Shown piece after piece: positions 32,935 through 41,647 of a stretch of DNA of 64,000 nt (its first letter is position 1; each line of letters starts with the position of its first letter). Under the pieces are notes generated by a model. That model ran no database searches and had not been told where the DNA came from. It was given only the letters and a program-made list of their open reading frames with translations. Source of the DNA: Bacillus_BD oryzisoli_A (GTDB taxonomy: Bacteria > Bacillota > Bacilli > Bacillales > Cytobacillaceae); contig NZ_JBHZRC010000001.1 in NCBI RefSeq assembly GCF_043641075.1, forward strand, positions 1,798,001-1,862,000, written 5' to 3'. The position numbers and the translations under genes are program-made.

Positions 32935-33934
32935 GATATGGTTCTTACTTATCGGAGTTTTGTTTGTTGGATTTGTCTTTTTAGAAGGATTTGACTTTGG
33001 AGTTGGAATGAGTACAAAATTTCTCGCCAAAAACGAGGTAGAAAAACGTGTGCTGATTAATACGATTGGGCCTTTTTGGGATGCCAATGAAGTTTGGTTG
33101 ATTACCGGTGGCGGCGCGATGTTTGCTGCTTTCCCGCACTGGTATGCCACTTTATTCAGCGGTTACTACCTGCCATTTGTCGTATTACTTTTGGCTTTAA
33201 TTGCACGCGGTGTTGCTTTTGAATTCAGGGGAAAAATGAACTCAGTTAAATGGAAAAAAACATGGGATTGGTCGATATTCCTAGGCAGTATTTTACCACC
33301 GTTTTTGTTAGGAGTTTTGTTTACAAGCTTAATAAAAGGTGTGCCAATCGATAAGGAAATGAATATGACAGCCGGATTCTTTGACATTGTTAATATCTAT
33401 ACGGTTGTTGGCGGAGTTGCATTTGTATTATTAACCTATATGCACGGCTTAATGTTCATCACATTAAAAACAACCGATTCGATTCGGGAACGTGCACGTG
33501 AACAAGCAAGAAAATTATTCCTAGCATGCGCAGTAGTCGTTGTATTATTCGTCGCCCTTACCGGGGTCTATACAAATGCATTTGCTGACAGAGGCTCTGT
33601 GCTTATTCCATTATATGCACTTGCCATTGTTCTTTATTTGGCCCTTTATCCATTATTAAAAAACAAGAAAGAAGGCTTCAGCTTCGTAACAACCGGCTTA
33701 CTATTAATTCTTGTTATGGCTTCCTTCTTTATTGCATTATTCCCGAATGTGATGATTAGTTCTACGGATATTGCAAATAACTTAACAGTATATAATTCAG
33801 CATCCGGTGAATATTCTCTTAAGCTAATGACTATCATTGCGTTTACAATGGTACCAATTGTTCTGGCGTACACAGTTTGGAGCTATTATGTATTCCGCAA
33901 ACGAGTAACTGATAAGGAGCATCTAGAATATTAA
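32921..33934 (+). CDS. cydB: cytochrome bd ubiquinol oxidase subunit II
   Basis: The 337-residue membrane protein is the second core subunit of the bd oxidase. FVFLEGFDFGVG at the N terminus, GPFWDANEVWLITGGGAMFAAFP and ARGVAFEFR are family signatures. GAAGGAGG serves ATG 32921, which lies inside the end of cydA. The stop codon overlaps the cydD start (TAATG), so the four genes are tightly coupled. Confidence 0.96.
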   Translation: MQLSEIWFLLIGVLFVGFVFLEGFDFGVGMSTKFLAKNEVEKRVLINTIGPFWDANEVWLITGGGAMFAAFPHWYATLFSGYYLPFVVLLLALIARGVAFEFRGKMNSVKWKKTWDWSIFLGSILPPFLLGVLFTSLIKGVPIDKEMNMTAGFFDIVNIYTVVGGVAFVLLTYMHGLMFITLKTTDSIRERAREQARKLFLACAVVVVLFVALTGVYTNAFADRGSVLIPLYALAIVLYLALYPLLKNKKEGFSFVTTGLLLILVMASFFIALFPNVMISSTDIANNLTVYNSASGEYSLKLMTIIAFTMVPIVLAYTVWSYYVFRKRVTDKEHLEY

Positions 33935-35661
33935 TGGATAAAAATCTTTTCAGCTATAAAGGCAGTAAAGCCCATATGCTCATAATCACTTTACTAACTA
34001 TCTGCCAAGGGGTTACAACTATTTTTCAAGCTGTATTTTTAGCCACTGCAATCACAAAAATGTTTAATGGGACAGCAGCAACAGCTGTCCTTCCCTTTTT
34101 TGCTGGCTTTGCCATTACCTTTGTTTTACGACACTTTATTCAATGGATCAAAGGAAGACTTTCCTTTAGGTTTGCCGAAAGAACCTCCTCTGACATTCAG
34201 TCACTTCTCATTCGTAAGCTATTTGAATTAGGGCCGCGCGGGATCGGAACAAACGGATCAGGAAATATGATTACGTTAACGTTGGAAGGCATTCCAAATT
34301 TCCGTACATATTTAGAACTTTTTATCCCTCGTGCAATAGCCATGTTTTGTATACCTGTCGTTCTCCTTATTTATGTCTTTCGCTCAGACTTAATTTCAGG
34401 TATTGTTCTTACGTTAACCATGCCCATTATGATTGCCTTTTTGGTTTTATTAGGACTAGTTGCAAAGAAACATGCACAAGCACAATGGAGCAGCTATCAA
34501 TTACTGTCTAGGCATTTTGTGGATTCTTTAAGAGGACTTTTAACTTTAAAATTCTTGGGAAAAAGCAAATCTCATCAGCAAGCGATCGAAAGTGTCAGCA
34601 ATAAATATCGAATTGCCACAAACCGATCATTACGAATTGCCTTTTTGTCTACCTTTTCTTTAGATTTCTTCTCTAGTCTGTCCGTTGCAGTTGTCGCTGT
34701 AGAGCTTGGACTGAGATTGATTGATGGAATCATGGGACTGCAAACTGCATTAACCCTGTTAATACTGGCCCCTGAATACTTTCAGCCAATACGTGACCTA
34801 GGAAATGACTACCATGCCACTATGGATGGAAAGGATGCAGGCAAACAAATTCATAACCTTTTAGCTGTAAAGAATTCAAAGGAACAGATGATTTCGACAT
34901 CTGTTCCAAAGTGGAATGCTGAAAGCTTACTCACAGTCAGCCATTTGAATAAAAGGTCAGAGACGGAAGATAAAGAAATCCTGAAGGATATAAGCTTTCA
35001 AGTAAAAGGCTTTCAAAAAGTTGGAATTATTGGGGCTTCTGGTGCCGGTAAATCAACGTTCATTGATTTATTATCCGGGTTCTCCTTACCAACAAGCGGT
35101 TCCATTACAGTGCAGAATACTAAAATAGAGGATTTCTCTACACACGGCTGGCAGGAACAGCTGATATATATTCCACAACATCCATATATCTTTTCTGGAA
35201 CGGTTGCAGAAAACATCAGCTTATACGCACCTAATACAGCAAAGGAAAAAATTGAAGAAGCCATTACTTTCACAGGTTTGAATGAATTAATTAAGCGTCT
35301 CCCCAATGGATTAGATGAAAGAATTGGCCAAGGCGGACGGATTTTGAGCGGAGGTGAGGAACAAAGGATTGCCTTGACACGCTCGTTACTACAGGAGAGA
35401 CCAATCATGCTTTTTGATGAGCCGACTGCTCATTTAGATATTGAAACAGAGCATGAAATTAAAGAAATGATCGTACCACTTCTAACTAACAAACTTGTCT
35501 TTTTTGCTACCCACCGTCTACATTGGATGCGTGAAATGGACGTTATTTTTGTCATAGAGGACGGGAGAATCGTTGAAGCGGGTACACACGAGGAATTATA
35601 TAAACATCAAGGTGCTTATTTTCACCTTATACAAGCACAGAGAGGAGGTAACCTTGAGTGA
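33934..35661 (+). CDS. cydD: thiol-reductant ABC exporter, CydD-type half-transporter
   Basis: The 575-residue protein fuses a six-segment ABC membrane domain with an ATPase (Walker A GASGAGKST, signature ILSGGEEQR, Walker B IMLFDEPTAHLD). With the next gene it forms the CydDC exporter needed to assemble cytochrome bd; in E. coli it exports cysteine and glutathione. In B. subtilis nomenclature the first of the pair is called cydC, so the symbol depends on convention. One-base overlap with cydB. Confidence 0.92.
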   Translation: MDKNLFSYKGSKAHMLIITLLTICQGVTTIFQAVFLATAITKMFNGTAATAVLPFFAGFAITFVLRHFIQWIKGRLSFRFAERTSSDIQSLLIRKLFELGPRGIGTNGSGNMITLTLEGIPNFRTYLELFIPRAIAMFCIPVVLLIYVFRSDLISGIVLTLTMPIMIAFLVLLGLVAKKHAQAQWSSYQLLSRHFVDSLRGLLTLKFLGKSKSHQQAIESVSNKYRIATNRSLRIAFLSTFSLDFFSSLSVAVVAVELGLRLIDGIMGLQTALTLLILAPEYFQPIRDLGNDYHATMDGKDAGKQIHNLLAVKNSKEQMISTSVPKWNAESLLTVSHLNKRSETEDKEILKDISFQVKGFQKVGIIGASGAGKSTFIDLLSGFSLPTSGSITVQNTKIEDFSTHGWQEQLIYIPQHPYIFSGTVAENISLYAPNTAKEKIEEAITFTGLNELIKRLPNGLDERIGQGGRILSGGEEQRIALTRSLLQERPIMLFDEPTAHLDIETEHEIKEMIVPLLTNKLVFFATHRLHWMREMDVIFVIEDGRIVEAGTHEELYKHQGAYFHLIQAQRGGNLE

Positions 35662-37391
35662 GGCTTTTTCAAATCTATATCATTCCGTATGTAAAACAAT
35701 TTAAACAATCTATCCTGTTGGCTATTCTCTTTGGTGTCTTAACCGTAATCGGAGCCTCCATGCTCACCTTTACTTCCGGATACTTGATTTCACGTGCCGC
35801 ACAAAGACCAGAAAATATTTTACTAGTCTATGTGCCTGTAGTATTGGTCCGCACGTTTGGAATATCCCGTGCTGTTACCCATTATATTCAACGGCTAATC
35901 GGACATGATGCCGTATTAAAAATTCTTTCGCAAATGCGTGTTAAGCTTTATGGAATATTAGAACCACAGGCCCTTTTTATCCGAACCCGATTTCAAACAG
36001 GTGATTTACTAGGAACTTTAGCAGATGATATAGAACATCTGCAGGATGTGTATATTCGAACAATCCTGCCAACCTTTATTGGATTGTTTTTATTTGTTGC
36101 ATCCATTATCTCACTAGCATTATTTGATTGGATTTTCGCCTTGTGGATTACTTTTTGTTTAAGTATTATCGTAATCCTGTACCCTCTCTTTTCACTTTAT
36201 TTACTGAAAAAACGTCAAATTGAGCAAAAGAAAATTCGCAGTCGACTCTATCAATCATTAACAGATGCTGTTTTCGGACTGGGAGATTGGATTATTAGTG
36301 GACAAAAGGAACGGTTTTTCTCTCAATTTTCTGCTTTACTGCAGGCAAATAATAAGATAGATAGGAAGCTTCGTCATTGGAATCAAACACGCACCTTCCA
36401 ATTGCAGTTCATCACAGCCCTTATTCTTATTTCTGTTGGAGTTTGGGCAGGTAATCAAGCACAGGCCGGAGTAATCGCGCCTACCTATATTGCGGCGTTT
36501 ACACTTGTGACACTGCCAATCGTGGAAGGATTAGTTCCCATTTCACACGCTATTGAACGGATCCCAACTTATCTTGAATCGATGCAGAGGCTTGAGTCAA
36601 TTAATAAGTATGTTCCTGCTGCTAGTCATGCTTTGGACGCTGCTCCTATTTCTGATACAGCGTATGTGGAACTAAAGGATGTTTATTATCGATATGAGAA
36701 TGAACAAAAGGATGCACTCCAGAAGATTTCTTTTTCAATTCCACAAGGAGAGAAAATAGCACTCTTAGGAAAAAGCGGAGCAGGAAAGTCAACGTTAATC
36801 CAATTATTACTCGGTGCCATTTCCCCTTCTGCAGGGAGTATAAAAATCAATGAAAGCAATCCAGAAAACTACGGTGAGAATATTTTTGAAATGATTAGTG
36901 TCTTAAATCAGAAGCCTTATTTATTTGCAACCAGCGTGAAGAATAATATTCGGCTGGGAAACCAAATGGCGACAGATGAAGAAATCGAAAACGTGATAAA
37001 GCAGGTTCAACTTGATGAGTATATTCATTCCCTTTCAAATGGTTTAGATACACAAATGGAAGAAACCGGACAACGTTTCTCCGGCGGTGAGCGGCAACGG
37101 ATTGCTTTAGCTAGAATACTTTTAAAAAATACACCTATCGTCATATTAGATGAACCAACAGTCGGACTCGATCCACAAACGGAAAGTCTATTACTTGATA
37201 CTATTTTTACTGCACTTAAGGATAAAACGGTGATTTGGGTTACCCACCATTTAATTGGAATTGAAAAAATGAATCAAGTATTTTTTATTGATAAAGGAGC
37301 CATTACAATGAATGGTTCCCATGAAGAATTAATAAAAACAAATGACCGCTACCGGCAGCTCTATTTATTGGATCGAGGACACTTAGAGTAA
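35658..37391 (+). CDS. cydC: thiol-reductant ABC exporter, CydC-type half-transporter
   Basis: The 577-residue half-transporter has the N-terminal membrane domain and an ATPase with Walker A GKSGAGKST, signature FSGGERQR, Walker B IVILDEPTVGLDP and TVIWVTHHL. It starts with GTG 35658, overlapping the cydD stop by four bases, with GGAGG upstream. It ends the cyd operon. A strong terminator follows. Confidence 0.92.
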   Translation: MRLFQIYIIPYVKQFKQSILLAILFGVLTVIGASMLTFTSGYLISRAAQRPENILLVYVPVVLVRTFGISRAVTHYIQRLIGHDAVLKILSQMRVKLYGILEPQALFIRTRFQTGDLLGTLADDIEHLQDVYIRTILPTFIGLFLFVASIISLALFDWIFALWITFCLSIIVILYPLFSLYLLKKRQIEQKKIRSRLYQSLTDAVFGLGDWIISGQKERFFSQFSALLQANNKIDRKLRHWNQTRTFQLQFITALILISVGVWAGNQAQAGVIAPTYIAAFTLVTLPIVEGLVPISHAIERIPTYLESMQRLESINKYVPAASHALDAAPISDTAYVELKDVYYRYENEQKDALQKISFSIPQGEKIALLGKSGAGKSTLIQLLLGAISPSAGSIKINESNPENYGENIFEMISVLNQKPYLFATSVKNNIRLGNQMATDEEIENVIKQVQLDEYIHSLSNGLDTQMEETGQRFSGGERQRIALARILLKNTPIVILDEPTVGLDPQTESLLLDTIFTALKDKTVIWVTHHLIGIEKMNQVFFIDKGAITMNGSHEELIKTNDRYRQLYLLDRGHLE

Positions 37392-37403
37392 CTTTGTAAC
37401 AGC

Positions 37404-37456
37404 AAAAAAAGGGTGGAATTACGTATCTATGGATACTGTAATTCCGCCCTTTTTTT
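37404..37456 (+). terminator. terminator of the cyd operon
   Basis: A long stem, AAAAGGG then GGAATTAC pairing with GTAATTCC then CCCTTTT, plus TATC/GATA nearer the loop, ends in a T-run. A-runs on the other side make it usable on both strands. Confidence 0.9.
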
Positions 37457-37564
37457 ACTTGACTGTGTATAGGCAGTGATAGTAACTGTTAGCTTGATTG
37501 AAGTGCCTGGAAGGGAAATCAACAAATCAGATTTACAGACTCTTTTATTTAACAGACTGCAAAA

Positions 37565-38860
37565 TTAAACTAAATAGATAAAGTAGCATATGAATGCAGC
37601 ACATAGGCAGTACATGATTGGATGTATCTCACGGGCCTTTCCAAGTGCAATATTTGTAATCGGATAAAGAATAAAACCTAAAGCAATTCCAGTCGCCACA
37701 CTATAGGTAAGTGGCATCATCAAAATAGTAATAAACACCGGGATGGCAATTTCAAGCTTATTCCATTCTATTTGCTTAACTTCCATTGACATTAAAGCAC
37801 CAACAATAATTAGTGCAGGAGCTGTTACACCTGCTGTTACGACTGATAATAATGGTGAAAACAGTAACGCAACGGCAAAACAAAGCGAAATAACAATAGA
37901 TGTAAAGCCTGTTCTCCCCCCCGCAGCAATTCCAGAGCTGGATTCAATCATGGATGCAGTTGTTGAAGTCCCTAGTACAGCCCCAAAAACAGTTGATGCA
38001 GCATCAGCCAACAGAGCCTTTCCTGCATTCGGAATTTCATTATTTTTCACTAACCCTGCTTGGCTGGCAATAGCAATAAGTGCACCCGCTGTATCAAAGA
38101 AGGCAACAAATAAAAATGTGAAAATAACAGCAAGCATGTCCGGTGTAAAAATTTGATCAAGATGACGGAAAACTTCTCCGAATGTTGGTGTCAGGCTTGG
38201 TACAGCCCCAATGATTTGCTTAGGTGTATCAATAATGCCAAACACCATACCAACAATTGTTGATATAACCATTCCATAAAATATTGCTCCTTTAACCCCG
38301 CGAACAAGGAGAATAACCGTTAATACAAAACAAAAAATCGTTAACAAGGTTGCCGTTGATTTAAGATCGCCAATGGAAACAAAGGTTGCCTCATTAGCAA
38401 CAATTAATCCCCCATTTTTCAATCCAATAAAAGCAATAAAAAAGCCAATTCCCGCTGCAATGGCATGTTTTAAATCCTTTGGAATAATATTAATAATTTT
38501 TTCCCGTATCTTTAATAAACTTAATATGACAAATAATATCCCTGACACAAAAACTCCAGTTAAAGCTGTTTGCCAGGGAATATTCATGCTAATACAGACT
38601 GAGAATGTGAAAAATGAATTCAATCCCATACTTGGTGCAATGCCGATGGGATAATTTGCAATAATCCCAATTAATAAAGAGCCAATAATAGCGGATAATG
38701 CAGTTGCCGTAAATACAGCACCCTGATCCATCCCGGATTGACTAAGAATGATCGGATTAACAACTAATATGTATGCCATTGATAAAAATGTTGTAAGTCC
38801 TGCTATCGTCTCTTGACGATAATTCGTATTTCTACTGACAAACTGAAAATACTCTTTCAT
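37565..38860 (-). CDS. pbuG: hypoxanthine/guanine permease PbuG
   Basis: PbuG is a purine-base:proton symporter of the AzgA branch of the NCS2 family. The 431-residue product has about 12 segments and the signatures ETIAGLTTFLSMAYILVVNP, GIAPSMGLNSFF, FFDTAGALIAIASQAGL and ESSSGIAAGGRTG. GGAGGAG lies before ATG 38860; the frame extends to 38932 but that stretch is the riboswitch terminator. Expression is expected to fall when guanine binds the upstream aptamer. Confidence 0.93.
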   Translation of the reverse strand: MKEYFQFVSRNTNYRQETIAGLTTFLSMAYILVVNPIILSQSGMDQGAVFTATALSAIIGSLLIGIIANYPIGIAPSMGLNSFFTFSVCISMNIPWQTALTGVFVSGILFVILSLLKIREKIINIIPKDLKHAIAAGIGFFIAFIGLKNGGLIVANEATFVSIGDLKSTATLLTIFCFVLTVILLVRGVKGAIFYGMVISTIVGMVFGIIDTPKQIIGAVPSLTPTFGEVFRHLDQIFTPDMLAVIFTFLFVAFFDTAGALIAIASQAGLVKNNEIPNAGKALLADAASTVFGAVLGTSTTASMIESSSGIAAGGRTGFTSIVISLCFAVALLFSPLLSVVTAGVTAPALIIVGALMSMEVKQIEWNKLEIAIPVFITILMMPLTYSVATGIALGFILYPITNIALGKAREIHPIMYCLCAAFICYFIYLV

Positions 38861-38916
38861 GCTGTCTCCTCCAATGATGAATGAATAAATGAAATAAATA
38901 ATACTTGCAGGCCAAT

Positions 38917-38945
38917 AAAAAAAGCCACACATATTATGCGCAGCT
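38917..38945 (-). terminator. riboswitch expression-platform terminator of pbuG
   Basis: On the minus strand AGCTGCGCAT pairs with ATGTGTGGCT (several G-T pairs), loop AAT, followed by seven T residues. A second stem, 38954-38995, pairs AAGGAAATTTA with TAAATTTCCTT and would break the P1 helix; it is the likely alternative fold. Confidence 0.75.
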
Positions 38946-38991
38946 GCAGATGAAAGGAAATTTAATCAGATAGCATTATCAGAATAAATTT

Positions 38992-39060
38992 CCTTGTAGT
39001 CTAGCTATTTACGGCAGCTTGGTAGAAACATTCAGACCTTATTTCTGAATATATACAAGG
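38992..39060 (-). ncRNA. purine riboswitch, guanine class
   Basis: Read on the minus strand, P1 is formed by CCTTGTA and TACAAGG. Between them are TTTCTACC (J2/3 region), CCGTAAAT (loop 3) and GACTAC (J3/1). The C in GACTAC corresponds to the specificity base C74, which selects guanine/hypoxanthine over adenine. It lies about 130 bases before pbuG, a known riboswitch target in bacilli. Confidence 0.93.
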
Positions 39061-39092
39061 AATAGTAAGCAGAAGCGGCTTGTTTAGCCTCT

Positions 39093-39108
39093 TCAAACTT
39101 AAGTTTGA
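39093..39108. promoter_or_regulatory. 16-base perfect palindrome between pbuG promoter and aptamer
   Basis: TCAAACTTAAGTTTGA is self-complementary and lies just after the predicted transcription start. It could be an operator acting together with the riboswitch. Confidence 0.45.
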
Positions 39109-39125
39109 TAGGTATAATTTCGTTC

Positions 39126-39155
39126 ATTCTAGCAGACACATATTAAGCCAGTCAA
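39126..39155 (-). promoter_or_regulatory. promoter of pbuG
   Basis: On the minus strand TTGACT (39155-39150) and TAGAAT (39131-39126) are 18 bases apart, about 65 bases upstream of the aptamer. Confidence 0.6.
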
Positions 39156-39343
39156 TTCTTTAATGTATTCAGGATATTATAATAAATTTCAATTATCTAA
39201 CAGATGTTTACCAACCAAAATACATTGGTAATAAACTCCTTTCAAGGCTTCTCTTTATTATTATGTATGAATTTATGATAAAATATGAATAAATGAAAAT
39301 AGTTGCAATAGAGACTTTTTACATAAATGAAGGGGGAAATTGG

Positions 39344-40237
39344 ATGGAGTCAATGCCACAAGATGTAATTGCAGAAATAAACCATAAGAAGTTAACCGCT
39401 GTACAAATTGTCAAAAGAGCCTTTTTTATTATTATCGGGGCAGTATTAATGGGCGTAGGCCTTGAGGAATTTCTTGTCCCCAACAAAATCCTTGACGGAG
39501 GAATTGTTGGAATCTCGATTATTTTATCCCATTTAACTGGCTTTAAATTGGGACTCTTTATTTTCATCTTAAATATTCCATTTTTTTATATTGGCTATAA
39601 ACAAATTGGAAAAACCTTCGCATTATCTACTCTTTTAGGAATTACCATTCTATCATTCACAACCTCATTACTTCATGAAGTACCTGTTTTCACAAATGAC
39701 CCTTTGCTGGCAACCGTTTTTGGAGGAATTGTATTAGGAGCGGGCGTCGGAACAGTTATCCGCTTCGGAGGATCTTTGGACGGTACTGAAATTATGGCCA
39801 TCCTTGTCAATAAAAAGCTGCCATTTTCCGTTGGAGAAGTCGTCATGTTCTTTAATATTTTCATTTTCGGTATTGCAGGCTTCGTATTTGGCTGGGATCG
39901 AGCCATGTACTCTCTAATTGCTTATTTCATCGCTTATAAAGTTATCGATATTATGATCATAGGATTCGATGAATCAAAATCAGCTTGGATTATCAGTGAT
40001 GATCATAAAAACCTAGGGGATGCTATTTTAGCCCGTTTAGGTCGTGGTGTTACGTATCTAACTGGTGAAGGAGCCTACACAGGCGACGACAAAAAGGTCA
40101 TTTTCTGTGTTATCACAAGATTAGAGGAAGCAAAGCTAAAGTCCATAGTAGAAGAAATTGATCCCTCTGCATTCCTCGCAGTCGCAAACATTTCAGAAGT
40201 CCGCGGAGGAAGATTCAAAAAACGTGCAATCCACTAA
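39344..40237 (+). CDS. YitT-family membrane protein (DUF161/DUF2179)
   Basis: The 297-residue protein has five or six membrane segments (ITAFFIIIGAVLMG-like start, NKILDGGIVGISIIL, GGSLDGTEIMAIL) and a soluble C-terminal DUF2179 domain (about 225-290, ending EVRGGRFKKRAIH). The family is widespread in Firmicutes; its function is unknown. ATG 39344 follows AAGGGGG. It is convergent with the AI-2E gene and shares a terminator with it. Confidence 0.85.
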   Translation: MESMPQDVIAEINHKKLTAVQIVKRAFFIIIGAVLMGVGLEEFLVPNKILDGGIVGISIILSHLTGFKLGLFIFILNIPFFYIGYKQIGKTFALSTLLGITILSFTTSLLHEVPVFTNDPLLATVFGGIVLGAGVGTVIRFGGSLDGTEIMAILVNKKLPFSVGEVVMFFNIFIFGIAGFVFGWDRAMYSLIAYFIAYKVIDIMIIGFDESKSAWIISDDHKNLGDAILARLGRGVTYLTGEGAYTGDDKKVIFCVITRLEEAKLKSIVEEIDPSAFLAVANISEVRGGRFKKRAIH

Positions 40238-40267
40238 AAAAAGCTGAGATCATCCACTCAGCTTTTT
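40236..40267. terminator. bidirectional terminator shared by YitT and AI-2E genes
   Basis: AAAAAGCTGAG / CTCAGCTTTTTT stem with A- and T-flanks. The minus-strand gene's final codons and stop lie in its right arm. Confidence 0.9.
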
Positions 40268-41292
40268 TCTGTATGATTCATGACATCCTTTTCTTCGCGA
40301 TTTGTAACCTCAAACACATCAAGGAAGAAAACAAAAATCGGAATACCAATAATCAATCCCCAAACTCCAAAGAAATGCTCAGAGAAGATTAACACAATAA
40401 ATGTATAAAAAATAGGAAGATCTGTTTTTGAACTCATAAGCTTTGGATTTAAAATATACGCCTCAATTGCGTGGATAATTGCAACGGTGATTAAAATATA
40501 TACAACCTGGATAAATCCGCCGATTGTATAAGCAATAAGGCTAAGCGGGATAAGTGAGATAATTACCCCTGCAACGGGAATTAATCCAAGGAAGAAAATC
40601 ATAATCGCTAATCCAAACAATTGTGGGAAGTCCATGATTGAAAGTGCAATTATAGATAGAACGCAATTTACAATCGCAATAATAAACTGTGCTTCAATAA
40701 CCTTCCCAAACGTACGGGCAAATTTCCCGCCAAAATATGCAATCTCTTTATAAAAGGCAGCCAGCTTGCTATGCTGAAATTTCTGTGTAAAAGTGATCAG
40801 CCTTGGTTTTTCTAATAAAAAGAATAAACTAAGCAGCAACGCTAGAAATACCTGTAAGGCCAATTGACTGAAATTAGTGAAATAGCTAATGACAAAGGTC
40901 AGTCCCTGCTCTAAATATTGAGAAATTTGGTTTTTCTCTAAAAGACTTACTAGGTAGTTCATAATAGCATTCTCTTGCGGTTGTTTATAAAAGGCCGTAA
41001 CCTGTTTGATCAGTTCTGTAATTTCATAAAGTACAATTGGTAAATATTTCACAATTCCATATGATAGCAATCCAACAATAAGCGTATAGGAGACTAATAC
41101 CGTTAACTTCCTATTGATGGGGAGTATTTTGGTAACAAAAGTTACTAAACGATCCATTAAAAAGGAGAAAATAAATGTCAGCAGAATAAAATTTATCATG
41201 CTTTTCATGCTGTATAAAATCAGAACGATAAGAACAAAAATGAAAATCCTTTTTATTCCTTTATTTTGTAATAATTTCGTAAGTTCGTTCAT
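40258..41292 (-). CDS. AI-2E family transporter
   Basis: The 344-residue protein has the eight-segment layout of the AI-2E (UPF0118) family, with a central variable region (about 100-145) and the conserved block PVAGVIISLIPLSLIAY then YILNPKLMSSKTDLP. Members include proposed autoinducer exporters and Na+/H+ antiporters, so the substrate is open. AAAGGGGATG precedes the ATG. The C-terminal tail is coded within the terminator stem. Confidence 0.85.
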   Translation of the reverse strand: MNELTKLLQNKGIKRIFIFVLIVLILYSMKSMINFILLTFIFSFLMDRLVTFVTKILPINRKLTVLVSYTLIVGLLSYGIVKYLPIVLYEITELIKQVTAFYKQPQENAIMNYLVSLLEKNQISQYLEQGLTFVISYFTNFSQLALQVFLALLLSLFFLLEKPRLITFTQKFQHSKLAAFYKEIAYFGGKFARTFGKVIEAQFIIAIVNCVLSIIALSIMDFPQLFGLAIMIFFLGLIPVAGVIISLIPLSLIAYTIGGFIQVVYILITVAIIHAIEAYILNPKLMSSKTDLPIFYTFIVLIFSEHFFGVWGLIIGIPIFVFFLDVFEVTNREEKDVMNHTEKS

Positions 41293-41571
41293 AATTCATC
41301 CCCTTTTTCTAATACCTTACAGGTTCTGATCTTCAACATAAGTTAGAGCAATCTTGTTATATTAATATTAGCTGATTTTCATTCATACGTATAGGCAAAT
41401 TAAAGAAAACCACTTCCGTTTTTCTCTGCCCCATACTATTCAACATGAAAATGTCAGTATGCTATAATGAATCAATAAGAAAATAAATAATGGGTATAGT
41501 TTTATACTATATATTCTACTTGAAATCATTAAATAAAGACATAATATTACACGTATTCATATGAAAATTAC

Positions 41572-41600
41572 TTGATGAAGATATTCACAGTAGATAATCT
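41572..41600 (+). promoter_or_regulatory. promoter of the YhdT-like gene
   Basis: TTGATG (41572-41577) and TAATCT (41595-41600) are 17 bases apart. The start near 41607 would leave a leader of only about 38 bases, beginning almost at the AGGAGGTG element. Confidence 0.45.
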
Positions 41601-41610
41601 GTTTATTATT

Positions 41611-41647
41611 AGGAGGTGTATGCCTTACCCTGGTAAGGCTGCTATTG
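41611..41647 (+). promoter_or_regulatory. SD-hairpin-TTG leader of the YhdT-like gene
   Basis: AGGAGGTG (41611-41618), then the stem GCCTTACC / GGTAAGGC (41622-41639), then TTG at 41645. If the stem forms, the SD and start come within about ten unpaired bases. ATG 41620 opens a 12-codon frame that overlaps the TTG start. Confidence 0.6.

Noticed and set aside
35013..35408. 131-codon minus-strand frame inside cydD
   Set aside because: It mirrors the conserved ATPase domain; no SD.
37743..38156. Plus-strand frame opposite pbuG
   Set aside because: Shadow of a membrane protein gene, as for trpP and nupC.
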